Shown: positions 1 to 7,226, counted from the first letter of the stretch. The stretch is 21,088 nucleotides of DNA from Bacteroidetes bacterium UBA2322 (GCA_002345145.1 DDVC01000172.1:1-21088), one strand, 5' to 3'. Notes: generated from the sequence alone by a model not told the origin. Made by a program: numbers and translations.

Positions 1-68
1 GCGTATCTACTTAGGTACTACCTACCCTGCAAGTTCATGGCATCTTTACAGGCTAATTGGTATGATTT

Positions 69-115
69 CACGCAAAAGACGCAAAGTTTTTAAGACCTTT
101 GCGCCTACTTTTGTG
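69..115. repeat. Imperfect inverted repeat rich in CGCAAAG/CTTTGCG
   Basis: The core is a perfect 7-bp pair, CGCAAAG at 80-86 and CTTTGCG at 97-103, around a 10-base loop. Looser pairing continues outward between CACGCAAAA (69-77) and TTTTGTG (109-115). The element lies about 75 bases past the stop of the leftward DUF2461 gene, so it could end that transcript. CGCAAAG-type palindromes are also, from general knowledge, a common dispersed intergenic repeat in Bacteroidota genomes. Only one copy is seen here, so its repeat status cannot be shown from this window. Confidence 0.4.
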
Positions 116-188
116 TTCTTTGCAATTAAAAATAAGACTAAGACAAATTGGTAAGCAGTTAGTTTTACCCATTTATACCGACGGCTTA

Positions 189-863
189 TTAGTCATTGCT
201 CAAACCCATAGCACGGTTAAGGAACTCGTTCATGGGTTGGAGGGCTTGGCTGTCGGCATTAAGATTTTGCAGAAACTGGGGGTTGCACACCTGCGCATTG
301 GTGTAACTGTGTGTAACCACATAACCGGTGTAAACCAACAGGGGTAGGTGGGGGTGGTCTTTGGCATAACCCTTGGGGGCAGTTTTGAGCTTATACTCCT
401 CCGCCAACTTGCCAAACCGCTGCAAAAACAAAGGGTTTTCTATAATAGCTAAAAAATCTGATGTATGGTAGTCTATTTCCTGCCTAATCATTTTTAGTTG
501 TGGCGCAGGCGGCATATACGCTCCGCCGCCAAAAAAATGTTGGTCATTGGGTTCTATGTGTATGTAGTAACCACATGCCAACGATTTTTTACCGCCCGGG
601 GTAATATAAGCGCCCATATTGGTTTTGTAGGGCGCTTTATTGGGCGAAAATCGCACATCGCGGTAAATTCTGAACATACAATCTTTTGGCTGAACGTGTG
701 CTACAGCAGGATTCCACTCGGCTATCAGGTTTATTAACCCGGCTACCAACTCCTCTACATTAGCCTTTGCCTGTTCATACTGAGCTTTATGGTCGGCAAA
801 CCATTCTCGGTTGTTATTGGCTTTCAGGTTGTTCAAAAAGGTTAAAGTGCTTTGTTCTATCAT
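189..863 (-). CDS. DUF2461 family protein (TIGR02453-like)
   Basis: This encodes a 224-residue soluble protein without signal peptide or membrane segment. The best landmark is the stretch FRIYRDVRFSPNKAPYKTN at residues 64-82, which fits the conserved core of DUF2461. Further on there are aromatic and glycine-rich strands (YYIHIEP, FFGGGAYMPP, residues 99-120). The biochemical role of the family is unknown, so no function is assigned. An in-frame ATG lies 60 bases further upstream (923), but the added residues (MCSMKHTNYLIF...) do not look like family sequence. The ATG at 863, giving MIEQSTLTFLNNLKANN, fits the usual family start. The gene stands alone on its strand, divergent from the next gene. 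Confidence 0.85.
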   Translation of the reverse strand: MIEQSTLTFLNNLKANNNREWFADHKAQYEQAKANVEELVAGLINLIAEWNPAVAHVQPKDCMFRIYRDVRFSPNKAPYKTNMGAYITPGGKKSLACGYYIHIEPNDQHFFGGGAYMPPAPQLKMIRQEIDYHTSDFLAIIENPLFLQRFGKLAEEYKLKTAPKGYAKDHPHLPLLVYTGYVVTHSYTNAQVCNPQFLQNLNADSQALQPMNEFLNRAMGLSND

Positions 864-1201
864 GGCGGTTTTGGTTCGGTATGAGGTAAATATAAGGTAG
901 TTTGTGTGTTTCATGCTGCACAAAATATCGGGCTTAACAGCAATTAGGTCAGCATAAATCGGGGTAAAAATAAAATGAAATTAATCCAATACTACCAAAA
1001 ACTTGTTATCTTGCAACGGTTTTGTGCTGCAAAATTATTTAAAAAACCCGATGTTGCTATCAAACTGCGGTATTTTGGTTGGGTAGCGCCGGTTGGGTAA
1101 AAATTGGTTCAATTTTGGATAGCAAATTTAGGGGGTGTGCCGTACACAGCCTTATTGGTATATTTTTAACTAACAACGCCACAAACAACAAAAAACAACC
1201 C
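864..1201. other. Divergent intergenic region, no clear element
   Basis: About 340 bases separate the leftward DUF2461 gene from the rightward exported-protein gene. The region must hold promoters for both, but I found no TAnnTTTG -7 box on either strand; the nearest candidates on the + strand (TATCTTGC near 1010, TATTTTGG near 1072) do not fit it. No RNA gene or strong hairpin is apparent. An open frame runs in from 1079 to the downstream gene, but its 41 extra residues lack coding character and would bury the signal peptide. Confidence 0.5.
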
Positions 1202-2500
1202 ATGTGCTGTTATATAAGTTCAAAGTTTTGGGCTGCTATTTTCCTTTTTACCCTTTTTGCAGCGTTAATGCCGCTGCCGGCTTGGGCACAGGTGCAAACC
1301 CTAAGCGGTGTGGTTAGGCAAGTGGGGCAAGCAGAGCCTGTTCCTTTTGCAAATGTAGGTTTAATAGGCTACAACCTTGGTACGGTAACCAATGAAAAAG
1401 GCGAGTTTGAGCTGCATATTCCGCCCGGTATTACCACCGATAGTTTGCGGGTATCTTGTATAGGTTTCCACACTCAAACCTTTCCGCTTGCCCAATTATT
1501 GCAAAACCGGCAAATTGTTATTGAAATTACGCCCCGCACGTATCACCTCCAAACCATTACCATTTTACCCGATGAGCCTTCGGCATATACTATTGTAAAA
1601 CACGCCCTACAACGCATACCCGATAACTACCTTACCCAATCTTACCTTATGGACGGTTTTTACCGCGAGTATTTTGCCGAAAACGGCAGCTATGTAGGAT
1701 TTGCCGAGGCAGCAGTAAGTGTTTTTGACCCCGCCGGTTATACTGCCCATGATGATAAAATTGCCGAAACTATTAAGGTGAACCAACTTAGGGTGAGCGA
1801 CCTTTATAACAAGGGTAATTACGTTTTTTACATAGACCTTGCTTATGCCCTAAACCATAACCTGCTCCGAAACGCACCCTACTGGCAAACTTATGCTAAC
1901 CAACTAAAAATTGAAACTTCCTTTTTACAAACAGATAGCATTACTTTTTACAATAACGATTTGGTGTATTGCCTCAGTTTTCAGTTAGAAGGTAAAAAAG
2001 AAACTACTTACAAGGGTAGATTATTTATTAGAAAAACAGATTACGCAGTTTTGCGTATTGAGCTTACGGTGTTTCAGCCGCAAAATAAAACCCGAAACGA
2101 AAAGGGCTTACCCTACCTTACCCAAACCACTACTACTTTTGCCGAATACGAGGGCAAACTGTATATGAACTATGCCAAAGCGGGTCATGAGGTACTTTAT
2201 ACCGATGAAAACCAGCAGGAATATAACCTCAGTTTTTACTCCGAGTTGTTTATACACCGCATTACCCCTATGGCGGTAAACCCCCTGCCCGAAAACCGGC
2301 GCGAAAAACCGGTAAGTATTTTTTACCTTAACCGCTACCGCACTTACGACCCCGATTTTTGGCGGCAATATACCCAGTTTGAAAAATCTGCCCACAATCA
2401 ATCCATTATTGCCGACCTTGAACGCACCCGCCCCCTCAGCCAACAGTATCCGGCTAATGGCAAACTAAAACTACAAACACCACTACATCGGGCGTATTAA
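1202..2500 (+). CDS. Exported carboxypeptidase-regulatory-like domain protein
   Basis: This encodes 432 residues. Starting at the ATG at 1202 gives a clean signal peptide (hydrophobic WAAIFLFTLFAALMPLP, cleavage likely after AWA near residue 29). The longer frame from 1079 would place it internally. Residues about 33-112 match the CarboxypepD_reg-like fold: LSGVVRQ, VPFANVGLIG, GTVTNEKGEFEL and the closing IGF motif are typical, as in the N-terminal domains of SusC-like receptors. The remaining 320 residues (from AYTIVKHALQRIP, with DGFYREYF) resemble the DUF5686-like or uncharacterised C-terminal regions found in Bacteroidota envelope proteins. There is no TonB-dependent barrel or plug, so this is not a SusC transporter. 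Location is probably periplasmic or outer membrane. The function is unknown, and the gene appears to be monocistronic. Confidence 0.8.
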   Translation: MCCYISSKFWAAIFLFTLFAALMPLPAWAQVQTLSGVVRQVGQAEPVPFANVGLIGYNLGTVTNEKGEFELHIPPGITTDSLRVSCIGFHTQTFPLAQLLQNRQIVIEITPRTYHLQTITILPDEPSAYTIVKHALQRIPDNYLTQSYLMDGFYREYFAENGSYVGFAEAAVSVFDPAGYTAHDDKIAETIKVNQLRVSDLYNKGNYVFYIDLAYALNHNLLRNAPYWQTYANQLKIETSFLQTDSITFYNNDLVYCLSFQLEGKKETTYKGRLFIRKTDYAVLRIELTVFQPQNKTRNEKGLPYLTQTTTTFAEYEGKLYMNYAKAGHEVLYTDENQQEYNLSFYSELFIHRITPMAVNPLPENRREKPVSIFYLNRYRTYDPDFWRQYTQFEKSAHNQSIIADLERTRPLSQQYPANGKLKLQTPLHRAY

Positions 2501-2574
2501 AACAGTCCTGTTTGGCTCTTGTTTTGCGGTTTCTCTTCTGCTTGCAATAACACAACTTGCCTTCCCAAAACCAA

Positions 2575-2597
2575 AAACACCAAACTTTTTGGTGTTT
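2575..2597 (+). terminator. Hairpin after the CarboxypepD_reg-like gene
   Basis: A perfect 10-bp stem pairs AAACACCAAA (2575-2584) with TTTGGTGTTT (2588-2597) around a 3-base loop, 75 bases past the stop. The downstream U-tract is weak (GATTGTTTATTGT), so termination efficiency is uncertain. Confidence 0.5.
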
Positions 2598-2613
2598 GAT
2601 TGTTTATTGTATG

Positions 2614-2636
2614 TACCTTTGTATTGGGCAAAGGTA
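2614..2636. promoter_or_regulatory. Palindrome of two opposed -7-like boxes
   Basis: TACCTTTG (2614-2621) and its exact reverse complement CAAAGGTA (2629-2636) flank a 7-base spacer. Each arm alone fits the Bacteroidota -7 consensus TAnnTTTG. For the rightward arm a TTG at 2589-2591, 22 bases upstream, could be the -33 box, giving a leader of about 115 bases to the gene at 2743. The leftward arm has no good -33 partner. It may instead be a simple hairpin or an operator. Confidence 0.4.
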
Positions 2637-2742
2637 ATTAGCGTTTTTTGGTGGCTAAGCTCATTGCTTCCATGCTGCAACCAAAATTAACAATAATTGT
2701 CCTGATAGTAACAATACCACCGAATAGAAACAGCCCCGCGCT

Positions 2743-3972
2743 ATGCTTCACAAAATTTTAATTTCTTTCATTGTAGTTCTTTTCCTTTCTTTTTACGCAG
2801 GGTCAGCCTATATAAACAGCAGTAGCGGTACTCCTCCGGCAAACATGACCGGCGCGCCCGGCACTTCGTCTAACTGTACATCTTGCCACTCGCCCGGCGC
2901 CGGAGGCAGCGGTACGTTTACTATTACCTTTAATAACGGCATTAACCAATATCTGCCAGGACAAACCTACCCCATGTCTGTTACCATTCTACAAGAAGGG
3001 CAAAAACGATGGGGCTTTTCTATGGTTGCCCGAAACAGCGCTAATCAAAACGTAGGCTCATGGATACCTACCAATACCGATTCTAAAACGTTTTCGAGCA
3101 ATACCCATATAGGACATAAAAATGCACCGGTAATGACCGGAGCTTATACCTTTCATTTTAGCTGGACTGCCCCCGCTACCCCCGCAACCGGCAATGTAAC
3201 TTTTTACGCATCGGGTGTGGCAGCCAATAATAACAGTAGTTCATCGGGCGATTATGTTTACCTTTCCGCTGTCTCCATTGCCGAAACCGTGCCGCAGGCT
3301 ACCATTCACCTAAAACTCCTACTGCAAGGCGCAGTTACGCCCGGTACTGCCACCATGTACACCAATCTAAACAGCCAAAACCTATTGCCCACAGCCCAGC
3401 CTTTTAACACCAATCCGTGGAACTACCCGGGAACAGAAACGGTGCAAACTTTTACACCCGATGTTACAGACTGGGTACTCTTGGAAGCCCGAAGCGCAAC
3501 CAACAACCACCTCATCTTAGCCCGAAAAGCGGCGCTGCTGCTCAATAACGGCACTTTAAAAGATGCCAATGGCAACCCCGGCGTAACCTTTGACGCCTTG
3601 CCGGTGGGAAGCTACTACATAGCCGTAAAACACCGAAACCACCTTGCAGCGCTTTCAGCATCGCCTATAAATCTACCCAATGGCAGTATTTGCTCAACCG
3701 GCAGCCCCTGCGATTTTACACTACCCGCAAATGTAACCACAGGCAGCCAAACCCTTGTTAATACCGGCAATAATATATGGGCGCTACCGGCAGGCGACAT
3801 AAACCAAGACGGCGCTATTACCTATGCCGACTATAACGCTTGGCGAAACGGCATTATATTCATACCCGCCTACACCCCTGCCGATATTACGCTCGATGGC
3901 GCTGTATCACTTCCCGATTTTAATACCTTTGCAAGCAATGTGGGCAAAGTAGCCCTGCCTCAACTGCGGTAA
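2743..3972 (+). CDS. Secreted choice-of-anchor V protein with CxxCH motif and dockerin-like tail
   Basis: This encodes 409 residues. A signal peptide (ILISFIVVLFLSFYAGSAY) is followed by GAPGTSSNCTSCHSPGAG at about 37-54. This has one c-type-heme-like CxxCH (C45, C48, H49) and is typical of the start of the choice-of-anchor V / Reeler-like domain, which here runs to about residue 185. Residues about 188-335 form a second beta-rich module (LKLLLQGAVTPG, PWNYPGTE, ARKAALLLNNG, SYYIAVKHRNHLA) often seen in Bacteroidota surface proteins. The end carries two loops, GDINQDGAITYADYNAWR and ADITLDGAVSLPDFNTF, resembling the calcium-binding duplicated segments of dockerin type I. It is presumably exported to the cell surface. 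No typical T9SS type A or B signal follows, so the anchoring route is unclear. Whether CxxCH binds heme cannot be told from sequence; a disulfide or structural role is equally possible. Confidence 0.8.
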   Translation: MLHKILISFIVVLFLSFYAGSAYINSSSGTPPANMTGAPGTSSNCTSCHSPGAGGSGTFTITFNNGINQYLPGQTYPMSVTILQEGQKRWGFSMVARNSANQNVGSWIPTNTDSKTFSSNTHIGHKNAPVMTGAYTFHFSWTAPATPATGNVTFYASGVAANNNSSSSGDYVYLSAVSIAETVPQATIHLKLLLQGAVTPGTATMYTNLNSQNLLPTAQPFNTNPWNYPGTETVQTFTPDVTDWVLLEARSATNNHLILARKAALLLNNGTLKDANGNPGVTFDALPVGSYYIAVKHRNHLAALSASPINLPNGSICSTGSPCDFTLPANVTTGSQTLVNTGNNIWALPAGDINQDGAITYADYNAWRNGIIFIPAYTPADITLDGAVSLPDFNTFASNVGKVALPQLR

Positions 3973-3983
3973 TACAAAAAAAC

Positions 3984-4027
3984 AAACGGCAAAACTGTTC
4001 TATGTTTACAAGACAGTTTTGCCGTTT
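3984..4027. terminator. Bidirectional terminator between convergent genes
   Basis: A perfect 15-bp stem pairs AAACGGCAAAACTGT (3984-3998) with ACAGTTTTGCCGTTT (4013-4027) around a 14-base loop. It sits 11 bases after the rightward stop and 22 bases past the end of the leftward gene at 4050. Read leftward it is followed by GTTTTTTTG, a good U-tract. Read rightward the tail is only TTTATG. Confidence 0.85.
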
Positions 4028-4049
4028 ATGTGCCAATTCAGCAGGTGTT

Positions 4050-4457
4050 TTATTTGAGCAAGTTCTTTTTCATGGCAGGCGAAACCAAAATAAGGCGGTT
4101 AAAAGGAATTTTCATCTGCTTAACCTTTTTAAACGTGAGGCAATTACTGCTGCTATCATCACAAGGATCCACAGCGCCAATGCCCATTTGCTGCGTTAGT
4201 ACGGTGCGCAATGAAGCATCAAGGTTGGTAGTTGATTTGCCACAACTCGATGTGCCGTCTTTTTTAATACAACAACATCTGCCCGATTCATCTATTATCA
4301 ACATGCCATCAGTACAACTTGGGCAATACTCTTTTACTAATTTTTGCTCAGTAGAAGTAAAGTCTTTTGTAGTAGTGGCAAACTGCGCCTGCATGGCTTG
4401 CGAGCCTAACAAAAAGGAAAAAGTAGAAGCAATTAAAACTACAATTAAGTGTTTCAT
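4050..4457 (-). CDS. Small exported cysteine-rich protein, unknown function
   Basis: This encodes 135 residues with a convincing signal peptide (MKHLIVVLIASTFSFLLGSQAMQA, cleavage near residue 24). The mature part of about 110 residues has eight cysteines: a CPSC pair (45, 48), a CCC triplet (61-63), then C72, C99 and C106. These are grouped so that a zinc or disulfide knuckle is conceivable. The C-terminus is basic and hydrophobic (FNRLILVSPAMKKNLLK). I do not recognise a family. A slightly longer frame exists on the opposite strand, but the signal peptide, the start position and the terminator just beyond the stop all support the leftward reading. It is probably monocistronic. Confidence 0.7.
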   Translation of the reverse strand: MKHLIVVLIASTFSFLLGSQAMQAQFATTTKDFTSTEQKLVKEYCPSCTDGMLIIDESGRCCCIKKDGTSSCGKSTTNLDASLRTVLTQQMGIGAVDPCDDSSSNCLTFKKVKQMKIPFNRLILVSPAMKKNLLK

Positions 4458-4590
4458 GTGATTGGCGTTTTATGTGTAAAACAAAAGAATTGAAATAATA
4501 AAAACAATGGAGTAAAAGCGATTAGACTTTAGATAAAGCCCGATGTTTAAAGTTTGCAGAAAAAAGACAGAAAAAAAGTGGGGAAATAGA

Positions 4591-4613
4591 GGGCAGGTTT
4601 CTACTACCTGCCC
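4591..4613 (-). terminator. Hairpin downstream of the 4682 gene
   Basis: An 8-bp GC-rich stem pairs GGGCAGGT (4591-4598) with ACCTGCCC (4606-4613) around a 7-base loop. On the leftward transcript it comes about 70 bases after the stop. The downstream sequence becomes U-rich only after about 14 bases (CCCCACTTTTTTTC), so this is a plausible but not textbook terminator. Confidence 0.5.
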
Positions 4614-4681
4614 CGATTCTAAAAACCCCAAAAACCATGAAACATATTTTACTGTGTTTGATAAATTAGGCTGAACAGAAA

Positions 4682-5527
4682 TTAGTAACAGGAAGTAGGT
4701 GCATACTCACCGCCTTCGGCTTTGGTAATTCTAAACCAGCGCTCGCCGTTAAGGTAGGTTTTACCATCTTGCAACCCAAGCGTATATCGGGCGGTTTCGC
4801 CATTGTTAAAATTGAGTTGCAATACTGCCGTACCGGAGCCGCCATCTACAATAACCCATGTACCATCGCCACCACTGTTGCCTGCATTGTAGGCGCTTGC
4901 ACCCGGCGCATTGGCGCTAAAACTGCTGCTGCCTGCATAGGTAAAATAGCCTTTGTTGCACAAATCCATAGCCCTTTGTACTGAGTAGCCGCCGTAGCTA
5001 TCGCCATAACCGGAGCTGTAAGAACTCACATAAGTAAGACGCGTATCGGCAAGCCTGCTGCGCCATTCTTTAGCATTAGCAGAGTTAGAGCCTTGTACAG
5101 TAGCGCCCGATGTTACGGCAGCCTGCGTGGGTTGGGGTTTGGTAGCAGCAGTGGTTGTGGGCGTGCCGCGTTTAAATTGCAGGGTGGCTTCGGTGGTTTT
5201 AAAAGTAGCAGGGTCTATCATGGTAATGGTAAACAGCAGACTATTGCCATTTAACACAGCATGATAAGCGCTCATATCGCCGTTTGCATCTTGCATTAGC
5301 CCATAAGATTCATTGCCCTCCAAACTGCCCACAAAACCGGCAGTTTCAGCGCCCATTTGTACCTGTCCGGCAATGCCATCGGCATAAGGCGCAATTTGCA
5401 TGGTTATTGGCTGATTATTGGCAGTGGTATAAAAACTGCCCTCAAATTTAGCGCTTTGTTGTGCCTGAGCTGTAAGACTAAAAAATACCAGAGCGGCAAC
5501 TGAAAAAAATAATGCTAATTGTTTCAT
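4682..5527 (-). CDS. Exported two-domain beta-rich protein, unknown function
   Basis: This encodes 281 residues from the ATG at 5527. An upstream in-frame ATG at 5581 adds 18 residues ahead of an otherwise perfect signal peptide (MKQLALFFSVAALVFFSLTAQA, cleavage near 22) and is rejected. Residues 25-120 form a strand-rich module (FEGSFYT, ITMQIAPYADGIAGQVQ, VLNGNSLLFTITM) that may be lipocalin- or barrel-like. A Thr/Pro/Ala-rich linker follows (about 121-150). Residues 155-281 form a second module with a Tyr/Ser/Gly-rich stretch (YVSSYSSGYGDSYGGYS), then DLCNKGYFTYAG, GDGTWVIVDGG, AVLQLNFNNGETARYTL and TYLNGERWFR. This second module resembles C-terminal domains attached to varied exported bacterial proteins. 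It has two cysteines (190, 280). Destination is periplasm or surface. No catalytic motif is seen. Confidence 0.7.
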   Translation of the reverse strand: MKQLALFFSVAALVFFSLTAQAQQSAKFEGSFYTTANNQPITMQIAPYADGIAGQVQMGAETAGFVGSLEGNESYGLMQDANGDMSAYHAVLNGNSLLFTITMIDPATFKTTEATLQFKRGTPTTTAATKPQPTQAAVTSGATVQGSNSANAKEWRSRLADTRLTYVSSYSSGYGDSYGGYSVQRAMDLCNKGYFTYAGSSSFSANAPGASAYNAGNSGGDGTWVIVDGGSGTAVLQLNFNNGETARYTLGLQDGKTYLNGERWFRITKAEGGEYAPTSCY

Positions 5528-5604
5528 TTTGTTGTGTTTTTTGGGGGTGTTAATTAAACTGATTGTTTTTGGGTGTTGCATCGGGTTATTTCCCTATTGC
5601 AACA

Positions 5605-5612
5605 CAAAGATA
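5605..5612 (-). promoter_or_regulatory. -7-like box upstream of the 4682 gene
   Basis: On the leftward strand this reads TATCTTTG, a match to TAnnTTTG, giving a leader of about 70 bases to the ATG at 5527. A TTG at the usual 19-22 base distance is missing; the nearest (5639-5641) is 26 bases away, so the call is tentative. Confidence 0.4.
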
Positions 5613-5647
5613 CGGCAGCCTGTACGAGGGGGCGTAACCAAGTTTTA

Positions 5648-5710
5648 TCAGAACATAGGGTTCTGAACCAACTCTGCTTTCTGTAATGCTTTGCAGTAAA
5701 GGATTACAGA
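5648..5710. other. Two adjacent hairpins in a divergent intergenic region
   Basis: The 5528-5886 gap lies between divergent genes and holds two perfect inverted repeats. One pairs TCAGAAC (5648-5654) with GTTCTGA (5660-5666). The other pairs TCTGTAAT (5680-5687) with ATTACAGA (5703-5710). Both lie upstream of the likely transcription starts of the flanking genes (5605 box leftward, 5830 box rightward), so they are more likely DNA operator sites or an unannotated short transcript than mRNA leader structures. No known RNA family is recognised. Confidence 0.4.
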
Positions 5711-5806
5711 GGTTGTGTGCCAGTTAATAATCTAATTGTTTTTACCGGCACAATGTAGTATTTCCTTGCCCAACAACAAAACTAACCTAAAAATTAGCGA
5801 TAGATA

Positions 5807-5837
5807 TTGTAAAACAAACAAAAAAGCAGTACCTTTG
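5807..5837 (+). promoter_or_regulatory. Promoter of the rpsF-rpsR-rplI operon
   Basis: TTG at 5807-5809 and TACCTTTG at 5830-5837 are separated by 20 bases, a textbook Bacteroidota primary-sigma promoter (TTG-N19-21-TAnnTTTG). Transcription should start near 5844, leaving an AT-rich leader of about 43 bases with no visible structure before the rpsF ATG at 5887. No Shine-Dalgarno sequence is present, which is usual for this phylum. Confidence 0.8.
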
Positions 5838-5886
5838 CGGGCAATTTTGATTTTAACAAGTATTTTTTAACAATTTTTATTCACAC

Positions 5887-6330
5887 ATGCTCAAATCGTA
5901 CGAATGCGTGCTGATTTTCACCCCTGTTCTGACCAAAGAGGAGGTGGAAAAGGTGGTAGGCGATTACCAAGAGTTGATAAAAGCCCAAGGTGGAGAAATC
6001 GTTCACACCGATTTCTGGGGAATTAAACAACTTGCTTACCCGATTAGAAAGAAAACCACCGGTTTTTACCTGGTCATTGAGTACTCAGCCCCTGCTGAAT
6101 CTACCGCTAAATTGGAAGTTTACTACAAGCGTGATGAGCGCATTTTGCGCTTCCTTACCACCCAGTTAGACAAATTTGCCGTAGAGTACAACGAAAGAAA
6201 ACGCAAAGGCCTCATTGGCAAAGGCGTAAAACACAAACATGGTCAATCAGGTGCAGTTTCATCTTCTTTAATAGACGATGACGACTTTGATTCACTTATT
6301 CCCGATGATCTTCAAAACATGGAGGGCTAA
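5887..6330 (+). CDS. rpsF: 30S ribosomal protein S6
   Basis: This encodes 147 residues. S6 binds the central domain of 16S rRNA together with S18 on the 30S platform. The N-terminal 105 residues are canonical: YECVLIFTPVLTKEEVEKVV, GGEIVHTDFWGIKQLAYPIRKKTTGFYLVIEYSAP and the helix with RDERILRFLT. The protein has a tail of about 40 residues that is first basic (ERKRKGLIGKGVKHKHG) and then strongly acidic (DDDDFDSLIPDDL), longer than in E. coli but not exceptional in this phylum. It is the first gene of a tight operon; rpsR starts 5 bases after its stop. Confidence 0.97.
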   Translation: MLKSYECVLIFTPVLTKEEVEKVVGDYQELIKAQGGEIVHTDFWGIKQLAYPIRKKTTGFYLVIEYSAPAESTAKLEVYYKRDERILRFLTTQLDKFAVEYNERKRKGLIGKGVKHKHGQSGAVSSSLIDDDDFDSLIPDDLQNMEG

Positions 6331-6335
6331 ACATT

Positions 6336-6602
6336 ATGAGTGCAAATAAAGAAATTCGGTTCTTAACTTCACCCAAATTGGGTAGAAACGTAAAAAAATA
6401 CTGCCGTTTTAAACGTTCAGGTATTCGCTACATTGACTACAAAAATCCCGACTTTTTAATGAAATTCATTAACGACCAAGGGAAAATACTGCCCCGAAGA
6501 CTTACCGGAAACTCACTTAAATACCAACGCCGTGTGGCACAGGCTATTAAGCGCGCGCGCCATATTGCCTTGCTGCCTTATGTTGCTGACAACTTAAAAT
6601 AA
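6336..6602 (+). CDS. rpsR: 30S ribosomal protein S18
   Basis: This encodes 88 residues. S18 forms a heterodimer with S6 on the 30S platform. The sequence contains the expected KKYCRFKRSGIRYIDYKNPDFL segment in shortened form at about 20-41, the signature ILPRRLTGNSLKYQRRVAQ at about 51-69, and the closing IKRARHIALLPYV. Length is normal. The operon lacks the priB (Proteobacteria) or ssb (Firmicutes) gene that often sits between rpsF and rpsR, as is normal for Bacteroidota. rplI begins 8 bases downstream. Confidence 0.97.
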   Translation: MSANKEIRFLTSPKLGRNVKKYCRFKRSGIRYIDYKNPDFLMKFINDQGKILPRRLTGNSLKYQRRVAQAIKRARHIALLPYVADNLK

Positions 6603-6610
6603 TTACTGCC

Positions 6611-7057
6611 ATGGAAATAATACTCATACAAGACGTTGAAGGATTGGGCTACCAGTATGACACGGTTAAGGTTAAAGACGGCTACGGCAGAAATTACCTC
6701 ATACCTAAAAAATTAGCTGTTGTAGCTAACCGCACTAATAAAGGCATTATTGCCGAGCGTGTTCGCCAAACCCGTGCCAAAGAAGACAAAATGGTGCACA
6801 AAATTGAGGATATGGTGGAACGCATTAAGCAAAACCCCATTAAGGTGGGCGCTAAAGTAGGCACTACCGAAAAGATTTTTGGCAGTGTTACCAACGTACA
6901 ACTTGCCGATGCCATTAAACAGCAAACCGGTATTGAAATTGACCGCCGTAAACTTACTATCTTAGAAGATGTAAAAACACTAGGCAGCTATCAGGCTTCG
7001 CTCTATTTCCGCGAAGACCTTAAATATACCATTGATTTTGAAGTGGTAGCCGAGTAA
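6611..7057 (+). CDS. rplI: 50S ribosomal protein L9
   Basis: This encodes 148 residues, a normal full-length L9. The N-terminal domain has MEIILIQDVEGLGYQYD and VKVKDGYGRNYLIPKKLAV. The central helix is charged (RVRQTRAKEDKMVHKIEDMVE), and the C-terminal domain shows KVGTTEKIFGSVTNVQLADA. L9 binds 23S rRNA near the base of the L1 stalk and influences frame maintenance. It is the last gene of the operon and is followed by a strong hairpin. Confidence 0.97.
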   Translation: MEIILIQDVEGLGYQYDTVKVKDGYGRNYLIPKKLAVVANRTNKGIIAERVRQTRAKEDKMVHKIEDMVERIKQNPIKVGAKVGTTEKIFGSVTNVQLADAIKQQTGIEIDRRKLTILEDVKTLGSYQASLYFREDLKYTIDFEVVAE

Positions 7058-7080
7058 TAGTTTTTTTACAACATATAATG

Positions 7081-7120
7081 CACCCCCGATATGCCTGCAT
7101 GACAGAGCCTATCGGGGGTG
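7081..7120 (+). terminator. Terminator of the ribosomal protein operon
   Basis: A perfect 11-bp GC-rich stem pairs CACCCCCGATA (7081-7091) with TATCGGGGGTG (7110-7120) around an 18-base loop, 23 bases after the rplI stop. It is followed by TTTGCTTTT. Confidence 0.85.
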
Positions 7121-7226
7121 TTTGCTTTTAAAGCAGTAGCAGCATCTAAACTACATTCCTATTTGTGCAATTAGTACTCTGTGTTCTTTACCAACTAAAA
7201 GAGCGCTACTTGCTTACTAAAAACAA

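Noticed and set aside
99..347. 82-residue + strand open frame overlapping the DUF2461 gene
   Set aside because: Mostly antisense to a recognisable family gene; reads as a shadow frame.
1079..1201. Longer start for the CarboxypepD_reg-like gene
   Set aside because: The added 41 residues would place the signal peptide internally; the ATG at 1202 is preferred.
2483..2680. 65-residue leftward open frame between the two exported-protein genes
   Set aside because: It spans a terminator hairpin and a promoter-like palindrome, has low-complexity composition and no start signal.
4030..4461. 143-residue open frame on the + strand opposite the small cysteine-rich gene
   Set aside because: It has no signal peptide or recognisable domain and overlaps the terminator stem; the opposite frame has a clear signal peptide and a terminator just after its stop.
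5838..5886. S6:S18-binding autoregulatory hairpin in the rpsF leader
   Set aside because: The predicted leader is short and AT-rich with no stem carrying a CCG bulge, so the known motif is not present in visible form.
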